Positions 33,864 through 42,070 of a DNA stretch of 64,000 nt are shown one piece after another. Origin of the DNA: Methylotenera_A sp963701715 (GTDB taxonomy: Bacteria > Pseudomonadota > Gammaproteobacteria > Burkholderiales > Methylophilaceae). Position 1 is the stretch's first letter; every line of letters starts with the position of its first letter. Under the pieces are notes generated by a model. The model saw only the letters and a program-made list of their open reading frames with translations. It did not search any database and was not told where the DNA came from. The position numbers and the translations under genes were made by a program. The stretch covers positions 1 to 64,000 of the forward strand of contig CAVPAX010000009.1 in the NCBI GenBank assembly GCA_963701715.1. The letters run 5' to 3'.

Positions 33864-33888
33864 TCTTTGATATTTTGGATTTGTTTTC

Positions 33889-34449
33889 TTAGGCGATGTT
33901 TTGCCTGGCTTGCTTTTCACCTTTTCTGGTTACGCGCTTGCAGCCAGTAATCATGGCTAAAATCAAATTGTCTTTATGTAAAATACTTTCCGTCACCACG
34001 CCTACCACATGCATGATAACTAGAGCTAACCAGCCCCATGTTGAATATTTGTGTAGAGCCTGTAAAAGGTCGGGCTGGTCTATAAGCCAGCCTTCATTGT
34101 ATACCAGCCAACCGGAGCCTACAGCGGTGAGCCCTGTGGCTAGCATGGCGTAAATGACCAAAGATCCAGCCGGATTGTGTCCAATATAACGCTTTGCATT
34201 ACCTTTTAGCACATGATAAATGTGCCGGATTGCATGTTTGGGATCAAAGGGAAAAGAACAAAAGCAGGCATAGCCCGTCTTTGTTAAGCCCCAAATAATA
34301 CGGGCAAGCAGCAAGCAGCCTGCTGCGTAGCCTGCCCAGACATGGGTAAGACGATCCCACTCGGACGCGTGTGTGTAGAACGCCACAACAAAAGCAACTA
34401 CCAACGCCCAGTGGAAAACTCTTACAAAGGGATCCCAAACATATTGCAT
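33889..34449 (-). CDS. Cytochrome b561 (Ni/Fe-hydrogenase b-type family)
   Basis: A 186-residue membrane protein with four hydrophobic segments: VFHWALVVAFVVAFYTHA, an HVWAGYAAGCLLLARIIWGL block, LVIYAMLATGLTAVGSGWLV and WGWLALVIMHVVGVVTESIL. Histidines in the first, second and last helices are the expected ligands of two b hemes. The family passes electrons between quinones and c-type cytochromes. It lies 16 bases after the SHP-type cytochrome c gene, so the two very likely form one electron-transfer unit. Confidence 0.9.
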   Translation of the reverse strand: MQYVWDPFVRVFHWALVVAFVVAFYTHASEWDRLTHVWAGYAAGCLLLARIIWGLTKTGYACFCSFPFDPKHAIRHIYHVLKGNAKRYIGHNPAGSLVIYAMLATGLTAVGSGWLVYNEGWLIDQPDLLQALHKYSTWGWLALVIMHVVGVVTESILHKDNLILAMITGCKRVTRKGEKQARQNIA

Positions 34450-34465
34450 GTATTGATACTAGCGA

Positions 34466-34909
34466 TTATTTCTTTGCCGAAGGTGTTTTTTCTGTCAATA
34501 AATAAGCAATAAAGTTGGCTTTCTCTTCAGGCAAACAATCGGTACCAACAACATCTTTGCAGTGCTCAGTGAATTTATCTTCGACTTTATCTCGGTCATT
34601 AAAGCGTTTGCTGTTGACTGCGGGTGATAGCGGGCGAATTGCTTTGCCAGTTACGATGTGTTTGCCTTCATCTGCTGGGTTGGCAGTATGGCAAGAGGCG
34701 CAAGCAACTTCTTTATCGTGGGCACCTTTGATTTTGCGGTTAAAAAATATTTTACCAGCAATCGCAGAAGGGCCTTCGTATCCTGTGTTCACTATTTTAG
34801 CAATCGTAGCGTATTTTTGCGCCAACATCTCGGCATTGGCGACATCTGCTTGTGCAGAGATTGCGCTTAAGCCTAACGCCATTGCTATAACAATATTTAA
34901 TTTCTTCAT
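34466..34909 (-). CDS. SHP-type (DUF1924) monoheme cytochrome c
   Basis: A 147-residue protein with a signal peptide cut near SAQA. One c-type heme is attached at C70-x-x-C73-H74 (CASCH). The blocks around it (GKIFFNRK, HTANPADEGKHIVTGKAIRP, NSKRFNDRDKVEDKF) match the sphaeroides heme protein family, and a second cysteine pair (HCKDVVGTDC) is the family's disulfide. SHP proteins bind oxygen or NO at the heme in some bacteria. The ATG at 34,909 follows GGAG. SHP genes usually sit with a diheme cytochrome c and a cytochrome b; only the b gene is present here. Confidence 0.85.
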   Translation of the reverse strand: MKKLNIVIAMALGLSAISAQADVANAEMLAQKYATIAKIVNTGYEGPSAIAGKIFFNRKIKGAHDKEVACASCHTANPADEGKHIVTGKAIRPLSPAVNSKRFNDRDKVEDKFTEHCKDVVGTDCLPEEKANFIAYLLTEKTPSAKK

Positions 34910-35052
34910 TCTATACTCCATGTTTAAAGTTAATAAAAGAATTGCATTATATTATATTTTAACGCGATTAAATCTAAACCGCTTTGATATTGGTCAAGCG
35001 AATTATATGCCAATTTTGTTAAGCAATTATGTCAAAAGCGTAAACGATATGT

Positions 35053-35068
35053 AGTTTCACGTGAAACA
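35053..35068. promoter_or_regulatory. parS: parS centromere site 2
   Basis: AGTTTCACGTGAAACA differs from the 16-base parS consensus only in its first base. It lies about 90 bases before the mnmG start. Confidence 0.9.
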
Positions 35069-35157
35069 AATGCAAAATATCAGTAAAAACATGCTTTTAC
35101 ATGACTTAAGGATAGGTTTACAGTAAAATCTACTTCTTCGAAATATGATTAATAACC

Positions 35158-37062
35158 ATGAAATTTCCTGACATTTTTGATGTGATTGTGGTAGGCGGCG
35201 GGCATGCGGGCACCGAAGCGGCGCTTGCTAGCGCCAGAATGGGGCAAAAAACTTTGTTGCTTTCACACAATATCGAAACTTTGGGGCAAATGTCTTGCAA
35301 CCCTAGTATTGGCGGTATCGGCAAGGGGCATTTGGTTAAAGAGGTGGATGCGCTGGGTGGTGCAATGGCAGCCGCAACAGACGAAGGCGGCATTCAGTTT
35401 CGCATTTTAAATTCCAGTAAAGGCCCGGCGGTACGCGCAACACGTGCTCAGGCTGACCGCGTCTTATACAAGGCCGCTATTAGAAAGCGCTTAGAGAATC
35501 AACCGAACCTATGGCTGTTTCAACAGGCTGTGGATGATATTATTCTTGAGGGTGTGCGTGTTGTTGGGGTTGTTACACAAATCGGGTTGCAGTTTAGGGC
35601 GAAGTCGGTTGTGCTCACTGCGGGTACTTTCTTGGGTGGTTTGGTGCATGTGGGTTTGCAAAACTACAGTGCGGGCCGCGCCGGAGACCCGTCCTCAATC
35701 TCGCTGGCCGCGCGATTGCGCGAGTTGGGTTTGCCCGTTGGTCGCCTAAAAACAGGTACACCGCCACGTATAGATGGCCGCACAATTGATTATTCGGTGA
35801 TGACGGAGCAGCCAGGTGACAGTCCTGTGCCTGTGTTTTCTTTTTTGGGTAGTGCGGCTCATCATCCTGCTCAACTCCCATGCTGGATTACGTATACCAA
35901 CGAACGTACACATGAAATTATTCGCAGCGGTTTAGATCGCTCACCGATGTACACAGGCGTGATTGAGGGTGTTGGGCCCCGTTATTGCCCGAGTGTAGAA
36001 GATAAGATTCACCGTTTTGCTGATAAAGAAAGCCATCAGGTTTTTTTAGAGCCGGAAGGCCTTAATACGAATGAGATTTACCCTAACGGTATTTCAACCA
36101 GCTTACCATTTGACATTCAACTAGCGCTGGTGCGCTCGATGAAGGGGTTGGAGAATGCACATATACTTCGCCCAGGATACGCGATTGAATATGATTACTA
36201 TGATCCACGCGGATTAAAGGCTAGCCTAGAAACGAAGGCTGTAAAGGGCTTGTTTTTCGCCGGACAAATCAACGGTACTACGGGTTATGAAGAGGCGGCG
36301 GCGCAAGGGTTGTTGGCTGGCGCAAATGCAGCCTTGTATGCGCAAGAAAAGGAAAGCTGGTGCCCGTCGCGTGATGAGGCCTATTTGGGAGTGTTGGTGG
36401 ATGATCTGATCACAAGTGGCGTTACTGAGCCTTATCGCATGTTCACTAGCCGAGCAGAATATCGATTGCAGCTGCGCGAAGATAATGCCGATATGCGATT
36501 AACCGCGAAGGGTCGCGAATTGGGCTTGGTGGATGATGTGCGCTGGGAGGCATTTAGCCGAAAGCAAGAGGCTGTAATGCGTGAGCAGGAAAGATTAAAG
36601 CGTACATATGTGCAGCCTAACAATGTTTCACGTGAAACACAATTAAATATACTAGGTAAAGAGCTGGAGCATGAATATAGTTTGTTTGAATTGCTGCGCC
36701 GTCCTGAGGTGAGTTATGAGGGGCTATTAAGTTTGATGCCGGTAGCTGAGAGTTTGGCAGATGAAGTGAAAGAACAAGTTGAAATAGCTGCTAAATATCA
36801 AGGCTATATTGACCGCCAAAAAGACGAAATTGCCAAACAAAAAGGGAGCGAGAATATCAGATTGGGCGCAGAGATGGATTACGCACGTGTGCACGGCTTG
36901 AGTATAGAGGCACGCCAGAAGCTCTTGGCGCACATGCCGGAAACGATTGGCCAGGCTGGCCGGATTTCGGGCATTACCCCGGCAACAATCTCATTGTTGC
37001 TGGTGTATTTAAAGCGCAAGCATAAAAAACAATCTAATCAGGCCAATATAGAAGCGGCATGA
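35158..37062 (+). CDS. mnmG: tRNA U34 carboxymethylaminomethyl synthase MnmG
   Basis: A 634-residue FAD enzyme that, with MnmE, adds carboxymethylaminomethyl to tRNA wobble uridines. The FAD fingerprint is VIVVGGGHAGTEAALASARM. Other family blocks are CNPSIGGIGKGHLVKE, KTGTPPRIDGRTI, GYEEAAAQGLLAGANAA and the C-terminal helical domain (HGLSIEARQKLLAHMPETIG). Length is normal. An exact parS site lies inside the gene at 36,624. It overlaps rsmG by four bases (ATGA). Confidence 0.98.
   Translation: MKFPDIFDVIVVGGGHAGTEAALASARMGQKTLLLSHNIETLGQMSCNPSIGGIGKGHLVKEVDALGGAMAAATDEGGIQFRILNSSKGPAVRATRAQADRVLYKAAIRKRLENQPNLWLFQQAVDDIILEGVRVVGVVTQIGLQFRAKSVVLTAGTFLGGLVHVGLQNYSAGRAGDPSSISLAARLRELGLPVGRLKTGTPPRIDGRTIDYSVMTEQPGDSPVPVFSFLGSAAHHPAQLPCWITYTNERTHEIIRSGLDRSPMYTGVIEGVGPRYCPSVEDKIHRFADKESHQVFLEPEGLNTNEIYPNGISTSLPFDIQLALVRSMKGLENAHILRPGYAIEYDYYDPRGLKASLETKAVKGLFFAGQINGTTGYEEAAAQGLLAGANAALYAQEKESWCPSRDEAYLGVLVDDLITSGVTEPYRMFTSRAEYRLQLREDNADMRLTAKGRELGLVDDVRWEAFSRKQEAVMREQERLKRTYVQPNNVSRETQLNILGKELEHEYSLFELLRRPEVSYEGLLSLMPVAESLADEVKEQVEIAAKYQGYIDRQKDEIAKQKGSENIRLGAEMDYARVHGLSIEARQKLLAHMPETIGQAGRISGITPATISLLLVYLKRKHKKQSNQANIEAA
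36624..36639. promoter_or_regulatory. parS: parS centromere site 3, inside mnmG
   Basis: TGTTTCACGTGAAACA is an exact parS palindrome embedded in the mnmG coding sequence, where it encodes residues within NNVSRETQ. It lies 1.8 kb from parB. Confidence 0.97.
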
Positions 37063-37676
37063 CGCAAGCAGAGTTACTGGCTGCGGGTATCGCGGAAATG
37101 GGTTTGGGTGTATCCTTGGGTGCTCAGCAGAAGTTGTTAAGTTATATCGGGTTGCTGCAAAAGTGGAACAAGGTATATAACATAACAGCAGTGCGTGAAC
37201 CGCTAGAAATGGTGACATTGCATTTGCTTGATAGTTTGAGTGTGTTGCCCTATGTTAATGTTAAAAGCCTGCTTGATGTAGGAAGTGGCGGCGGATTGCC
37301 GGGTATTGTATTGGCGATCTGTTTGCCGCAACTGAAGGTAACGACGATTGATGCAGTGCAGAAGAAAGTGATTTTTATGCGCCAAGTAAAAGGTGAGCTG
37401 GGTCTGGAAAACTTGGAAGTGGTGCATGCTCGGGTAGAAGCTTATCAACCTGCTGAAAAGTTTGATGCAATTATTTCGCGTGCCTTTTCTGAAATCGGCC
37501 AGTTTGTTGGGCTAACAAAGCATCTGATAAAAGAAAATGGTCAGTGGTTAGCGATGAAAGGCCGCGCGCCACTTGATGAACTTAAAGGATTAACCGAAAA
37601 ACCAATAGAAATTATTCCGCTTAAAGTTGCAGGTTTAAAAGCGGAACGGCACTTAGTTGTTATAGAGAATAATTGA
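37059..37676 (+). CDS. rsmG: 16S rRNA (guanine527-N7)-methyltransferase
   Basis: A 205-residue SAM enzyme (GidB). Motif I is SLLDVGSGGGLPGIVLAI, preceded by KWNKVYNITAVREPLEMVTL and HLLDSLSVLPYV, and the RAFSEIGQFV block follows. It methylates 16S rRNA in the 530 loop; loss gives low-level streptomycin resistance in other species. It overlaps mnmG upstream and the parA start downstream, each through an ATGA, so mnmG-rsmG-parA-parB is one operon. Confidence 0.97.
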   Translation: MTQAELLAAGIAEMGLGVSLGAQQKLLSYIGLLQKWNKVYNITAVREPLEMVTLHLLDSLSVLPYVNVKSLLDVGSGGGLPGIVLAICLPQLKVTTIDAVQKKVIFMRQVKGELGLENLEVVHARVEAYQPAEKFDAIISRAFSEIGQFVGLTKHLIKENGQWLAMKGRAPLDELKGLTEKPIEIIPLKVAGLKAERHLVVIENN

Positions 37677-38479
37677 TGAAAATATTAGCGATTACCAATC
37701 AAAAAGGCGGCGTGGGCAAAACTACTACGTGTGTGAACTTAGCTGCGAGTTTGGCTGCTAACTATAAAAAAGTTTTGCTGGTGGATTTAGATCCGCAAGG
37801 CAATGCCAGTACTGGTAGCGGCGTTGATAAGGCGCATTTAAAGCATAGTATTTACGATGTGCTGATCGGTAAAAAGTCTTTGAACGAAGTAATTGTGACC
37901 AGCGAAAAAGGAGGTTATCACATCGCGCCCTCTAATCGAGAGTTGGCTGGTGCCGAGGTTGAACTGGTGAACGAGTTTGCGCGCGAGGCCCGCCTAAAAC
38001 AGGCGATTGCAAAACTAGATGGTGAATATGACTATATATTGTTAGATTGCCCTCCTGCCCTCAATTTAGTCACGGTAAACGCGCTTACAGCCGCTAATAG
38101 CGTGATGATCCCGATGCAATGCGAATATTACGCCTTGGAAGGCTTATCCGACCTAGTTAACACCATTAAGAAGGTACGGACGAATTTAAATGCGACCTTA
38201 GAAATCGAAGGTTTACTGCGCACGATGTTTGATGCCCGCAACATGCTGGCGCAACAAGTTTCGGCACAGTTGGTCAGCCATTTCGGAGATAAAGTGTATA
38301 ACACAGTCATTCCTCGCAATATTCGTTTGGCAGAAGCGCCAAGTTATGGTTTGCCAGTTCTGGTTTACGATAAAACATCTAAAGGTGCTACAGCGTATTT
38401 AGAGTTGGCGAAAGAAATAATATTTAAAAATCAACAAGTTAAAAATAATAATGTAGATAAAGGTGTTCACAATGGTTAA
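37676..38479 (+). CDS. parA: Chromosome partitioning ATPase ParA (Soj)
   Basis: A 267-residue Walker-type ATPase. The deviant Walker A is NQKGGVGKTTTCVNLAAS, with DLDPQGNAS next and DYILLDCPPALNLVTVNAL as Walker B. ParA forms a nucleoid-bound gradient that moves ParB-parS complexes. The ATG at 37,676 overlaps the rsmG stop (ATGA); a TTG three bases earlier is also in frame. parB follows directly and overlaps its end. Confidence 0.97.
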   Translation: MKILAITNQKGGVGKTTTCVNLAASLAANYKKVLLVDLDPQGNASTGSGVDKAHLKHSIYDVLIGKKSLNEVIVTSEKGGYHIAPSNRELAGAEVELVNEFAREARLKQAIAKLDGEYDYILLDCPPALNLVTVNALTAANSVMIPMQCEYYALEGLSDLVNTIKKVRTNLNATLEIEGLLRTMFDARNMLAQQVSAQLVSHFGDKVYNTVIPRNIRLAEAPSYGLPVLVYDKTSKGATAYLELAKEIIFKNQQVKNNNVDKGVHNG

Positions 38480-39341
38480 ACCAAAAGGCTTAGGGCGCGG
38501 CTTAGATGCTTTATTGGCTAACGATATTGAAGAGGCAAGTGGTGCTGATGCGTTACGCATGTTGAATGTGGTGCAGTTGCAGCCTGGCAAGTATCAACCG
38601 CGCTCCTATATGGACGATGCTGCATTACAAACCTTGGCTGATTCGATTAGATTGCAAGGCATCATGCAGCCAATTTTGGTCAGGGAAATTTCGCCGGAAA
38701 AATTTGAGATTATTGCTGGCGAGCGCCGCTGGCGGGCTAGCCAAATCGCAGGTTTGGAGCAGGTACCGGTCATGGTCCGCGAAATTGCAGATGAATCGGC
38801 GCTGGCCATGGCGCTTATTGAAAATATCCAGCGTGAAAATCTAAACCCATTAGAGGAAGCGCAAGGCATTAAACGTCTAATCGATGAGTTTGCCATGACG
38901 CATGAAATGGCCGCAGAGTCGGTTGGACGCTCGCGTACGGCGGTTTCTAATTTATTGCGATTGCTTAGTTTGAGTATACCGGTGCAAGATTTGCTTATGC
39001 AATCCAAGCTGGATATGGGTCATGCGCGTGCGCTGATTGGTTTGGATGCGGCACAGCAGATTATGCTGGCTAATAAAATAGTGCAGCAAAACCTATCAGT
39101 TCGTGAAGTTGAAAAGTTTGTACAACAATTGACGCAGCAAAATCAATCGACGAAAAATAAAACAGTAAAAACAAGCAACAAGGATTTACAGCGGCTTCAA
39201 GAAACCATTTCGGAGCAGCTAGGAATGAACGTGTATATACAGCATCAGGAAAACGGTAAAGGCAAGCTAGTTATTCAGTATCAGAATTTGGATGAGTTGG
39301 ATCACGTATTCAAGCGCATGGGTGTCAAGTTTGAAAATTAA
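38472..39341 (+). CDS. parB: Chromosome partitioning protein ParB (Spo0J)
   Basis: A 289-residue CTPase and DNA clamp that loads at parS and spreads. The N-terminal KPKGLGRGLDALL motif contacts ParA. The CTP-binding block follows (LQPGKYQPR, GIMQPILVREI, IIAGERRWRA with the arginine-rich patch, ENIQRENLNPLEEA), then the helix-turn-helix (VGRSRTAVSNLLRLL) and a C-terminal dimer domain. The ATG at 38,472 has AAAGG six bases upstream; a GTG at 38,463 is also in frame. Its three target sites lie within 5 kb upstream. Confidence 0.97.
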   Translation: MVKPKGLGRGLDALLANDIEEASGADALRMLNVVQLQPGKYQPRSYMDDAALQTLADSIRLQGIMQPILVREISPEKFEIIAGERRWRASQIAGLEQVPVMVREIADESALAMALIENIQRENLNPLEEAQGIKRLIDEFAMTHEMAAESVGRSRTAVSNLLRLLSLSIPVQDLLMQSKLDMGHARALIGLDAAQQIMLANKIVQQNLSVREVEKFVQQLTQQNQSTKNKTVKTSNKDLQRLQETISEQLGMNVYIQHQENGKGKLVIQYQNLDELDHVFKRMGVKFEN

Positions 39342-39409
39342 CCTGCTAACTTTTAGGCGACCTGTTGTTTGACAACTAAGTAATCTATTGTTATGATTCG
39401 AGGCTTTAC

Positions 39410-39793
39410 TTGCGCAGCAATATAAATCAAGGCTTAAATGCAATGCAGGTAGTAGTATGGCAAATTGCTGTACTCGTTGTTTTAGTGTTTGTGCTTTATT
39501 TTGTAAATAAAGCTGGCTGGATATCTGCATTAGCCTGGGGCGGCTTTTGCGGTTTAGTAAATGTGTTGCTAACCAGCTGGTATGCTTATAAAAAAATAAA
39601 GCATGTTGAGGCGGCTAGACAATTAAGAATTATGTACCGTTCAGTTCTGGAACGGTTTTTTATTGTAATAGGCTTGATTTTTTTTGGCTTAGTAAAGCTG
39701 CATTTGGCACCGATGGCAATTTTTTTAGGGTTCATAAGTTGCCAGTTTGTGTATGTAGTGGCTAGTGTGTTAACAAAAAGTAACAGTGCATGA
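39410..39793 (+). CDS. atpI: ATP synthase subunit I
   Basis: A membrane protein of 127 residues (or 116 from the ATG at 39,443) with four hydrophobic helices: VVVWQIAVLVVLVFVLYFV, ISALAWGGFCGLVNVLLTSW, FFIVIGLIFFGLVKL and MAIFLGFISCQFVYVVASVL. It matches AtpI, a chaperone-like factor for assembly of the c-ring. The TTG at 39,410 has GAGG six bases before it, while the ATG has AAGG ten bases before, so the start is not settled. It opens the atpIBEFHAGDC operon. Confidence 0.85.
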   Translation: MRSNINQGLNAMQVVVWQIAVLVVLVFVLYFVNKAGWISALAWGGFCGLVNVLLTSWYAYKKIKHVEAARQLRIMYRSVLERFFIVIGLIFFGLVKLHLAPMAIFLGFISCQFVYVVASVLTKSNSA

Positions 39794-39812
39794 TTAATTT
39801 TAAAGCATAAAA

Positions 39813-40694
39813 ATGAATACTGAAACAATCACCTCATCAGAATATATTAAGCATCATTTACAAAATCTTACCTGCGCCATTAAAGATGGGCATGTGCACT
39901 GTGCGCATACAGCGGAAGAAGCCAAAGAAATGGGATTCTGGGCATTGAATGTTGACACTTTTTTTATGTCACTTATTTTGGGTTTGCTGTTTTTGTGGGT
40001 GTTTCGTGGTGTTGCTAAGCGTGCATCTTCTGGCATCCCGGTTGGTATTCAAAACTTCGTAGAATGGGTAGTGGATTTTATCGATGGAAGTGTTAAAGGC
40101 TCATTTTCTGGCAAAAATACCTTGGTAGCACCATTAGCTTTAACCATTTTTGCCTGGATATTCCTGATGAATTTCATGGATTTAATCCCAATTGATTTTT
40201 TACCTAAAGTCGCAGAATGGCTAGGGTTTGGCCACTTTAAAGTAGTGCCTTCAACTGATCCAAATGCCACATTCGGTATGTCTTTTGTAGTGTTTTTTTT
40301 GGTTATTTACTACAGTCTCAAGAAAAAAGGTTTGGGCGGTTTTGCGGCCGAGCTTTCTATGATGCCGTTCCAAAGTAAAAATCCAATTGTTCAGGCCTTA
40401 TTTGTGCCAATCAATTTAATCCTTGAAGGCGTTAACCTTATCGCTAAACCAGTATCGTTAGCTTTGCGTTTGTTTGGCAACATGTACGCGGGTGAAATGA
40501 TATTTATCTTGATAGCAATTATGGGTAGTACCTGGGCTGGCTTTACTGTTGCCAGCGTTACTCTTTTTGGGTCACAAATTTTTCTCTCGCTTGGCTGGGC
40601 AATTTTCCATATTCTGATCATTACTTTGCAAGCGTTTATTTTTATGACGCTAACCATTGTTTATTTGGATATGGCACATCAAGAGCATCATTAA
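39813..40694 (+). CDS. atpB: ATP synthase F0 subunit a
   Basis: A 293-residue inner-membrane subunit that forms the proton half-channels. The essential arginine is in SLALRLFGNMYAGEMIF, and the last helix is ILIITLQAFIFMTLTIVYL. The N-terminal SSEYIKHHLQNLTC region with HVHCAHT is the betaproteobacterial type. It lies 19 bases after atpI and 55 bases before atpE. Confidence 0.97.
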   Translation: MNTETITSSEYIKHHLQNLTCAIKDGHVHCAHTAEEAKEMGFWALNVDTFFMSLILGLLFLWVFRGVAKRASSGIPVGIQNFVEWVVDFIDGSVKGSFSGKNTLVAPLALTIFAWIFLMNFMDLIPIDFLPKVAEWLGFGHFKVVPSTDPNATFGMSFVVFFLVIYYSLKKKGLGGFAAELSMMPFQSKNPIVQALFVPINLILEGVNLIAKPVSLALRLFGNMYAGEMIFILIAIMGSTWAGFTVASVTLFGSQIFLSLGWAIFHILIITLQAFIFMTLTIVYLDMAHQEHH

Positions 40695-40749
40695 TTTTTT
40701 TAGTTGTTTAGTTTTTAATTGGTTTTTTCATAGGAGCTTAGGAAATAAA

Positions 40750-40983
40750 ATGGAACACGCATTATTATATATCGCAGGTGCAATTATGATGGGTTTGGGC
40801 GCACTGGGTGCCGCAGTTGGTATTGGTATCTTAGGTGGCCGTTTCTTGGAAGGTGCAGCGCGCCAGCCAGAGTTAATTCCAATGTTGCGTACACAATTCT
40901 TTATCGTGATGGGTCTAGTTGACGCGGTACCGATGATTGCTGTTGGTTTGGCAATGTACATTCTGTTCGCAGTTGCAGGTTAG
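40750..40983 (+). CDS. atpE: ATP synthase F0 subunit c
   Basis: A 77-residue hairpin of two helices that forms the rotor ring. The polar loop is ARQPE, and the proton-carrying acid is D58 in GLVDAVPMIAVGLAMY. The residues around it are those of proton-type rings, without the extra glutamine/threonine set of sodium rings. The ATG at 40,750 follows AGGAG and fits the family start MEHALLYIAG. A longer in-frame start at 40,657 would overlap atpB and is rejected. Confidence 0.97.
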   Translation: MEHALLYIAGAIMMGLGALGAAVGIGILGGRFLEGAARQPELIPMLRTQFFIVMGLVDAVPMIAVGLAMYILFAVAG

Positions 40984-41019
40984 TTTGCATTCTAAATTTA
41001 AGAATAGGAAGGTATTTGC

Positions 41020-41490
41020 ATGAACATTAATGCAACCCTTATTGCACAAGCAATTATGTTTGCGCTCTTCTTTTGGTTTTGCAAAAGCTTCGTATGGACG
41101 CCGATTATCAATGCGCTAGCAGCTCGCCAAAAGCAAATTGCGGATGGTTTAGCAGCAGCTGCTGATGGCAAAAATGCGTTGGAAGTTGCAGCGAAACAAT
41201 CAGCAGAGACGCTTAATCAAGCAAAAATAAAAGCCTCAGAAATTATTGCACAAGCCGAAAAGCGCGCAAGTCTAATTGTTGATGAAGCTAAAGGCAATGC
41301 TAAGGTTGAGGGTGAACGTATTCTAATTGGTGCTAAAGCGGATATAGAACAAGAAGTTAACCGTGCTAAAGAGAGTTTACGTAGCCAGGTATCCGCACTT
41401 GCAGTAGCTGGCGCAGAGAAAATCTTACGTAAAGAGATTGATGCCAAGGCGCATAGCGAAATGCTTGCTAAACTAGCGGCGGAGCTATAA
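41020..41490 (+). CDS. atpF: ATP synthase F0 subunit b
   Basis: A 156-residue peripheral stalk subunit: one N-terminal membrane helix (TLIAQAIMFALFFWFCKSF) and a long, charged, alanine-rich helical arm (NQAKIKASEIIAQAEKRASL) that dimerises. AGGAAGG precedes the start. It follows atpE by 36 bases and precedes atpH by nine. Confidence 0.96.
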   Translation: MNINATLIAQAIMFALFFWFCKSFVWTPIINALAARQKQIADGLAAAADGKNALEVAAKQSAETLNQAKIKASEIIAQAEKRASLIVDEAKGNAKVEGERILIGAKADIEQEVNRAKESLRSQVSALAVAGAEKILRKEIDAKAHSEMLAKLAAEL

Positions 41491-41499
41491 GGACAAACC

Positions 41500-42036
41500 A
41501 TGGCTGAAATATCCACCATTGCACGACCATACGCCGTCGCAATTTTCAACTTAGGCAAAGAGAAAAAAACACTTGCTAAATGGTCTGAAATGTTGAGTTT
41601 TGTAACTGCAGTATCACAGGATGTTGCTATGCAAGCTTATATAGCAGACCCTAAAATAGCGAGCGGCGATTTAGAAGCCTCTTTTCTTAAAGTGTGCGGC
41701 GATAAGTTGGATGCGCAAGGTCAAAATCTCATTAAAACTTTGGTTGAGTATGGCCGGCTTTCTATTTTGCCTGCAATTTCACATGCCTTCGAAGAACTTA
41801 AAGCGCATGATGAAGGCGTGCTTGAGGCTCAAATTATTGCGGCAGCTAAGCCTAGTGCAGCAGAAGTAAAAGATTTAGTGAAACGCTTGGAAGCTAAATT
41901 TGGTAATAAAATCGAAGCCACTGTTTCTGTAGATCCAGAAATTATTGGCGGCATTAAAATTGTTGTCGGTGATACCGTGATAGATGCCTCTGTTAAAGGC
42001 CAATTACAAAATTTAGCTTATTCGCTAGCGGCATAA
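41500..42036 (+). CDS. atpH: ATP synthase F1 subunit delta
   Basis: A 178-residue subunit linking the stalk to the F1 head. N-terminal helical bundle (ISTIARPYAVAIFNLGKEKK), then the C-terminal strand-helix block with SVDPEIIGGIKIVVGDTVID, which is the family signature. It is cotranscribed between atpF and atpA with normal length. Confidence 0.96.
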   Translation: MAEISTIARPYAVAIFNLGKEKKTLAKWSEMLSFVTAVSQDVAMQAYIADPKIASGDLEASFLKVCGDKLDAQGQNLIKTLVEYGRLSILPAISHAFEELKAHDEGVLEAQIIAAAKPSAAEVKDLVKRLEAKFGNKIEATVSVDPEIIGGIKIVVGDTVIDASVKGQLQNLAYSLAA

Positions 42037-42070
42037 GCGCTGGTAAAGAAAACATTAGGAGTTAGTTACT

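Noticed and set aside
40657..40749. Longer in-frame start for atpE
   Set aside because: It would overlap atpB and add 31 residues absent from all c subunits; the ATG at 40,750 has a good ribosome site.
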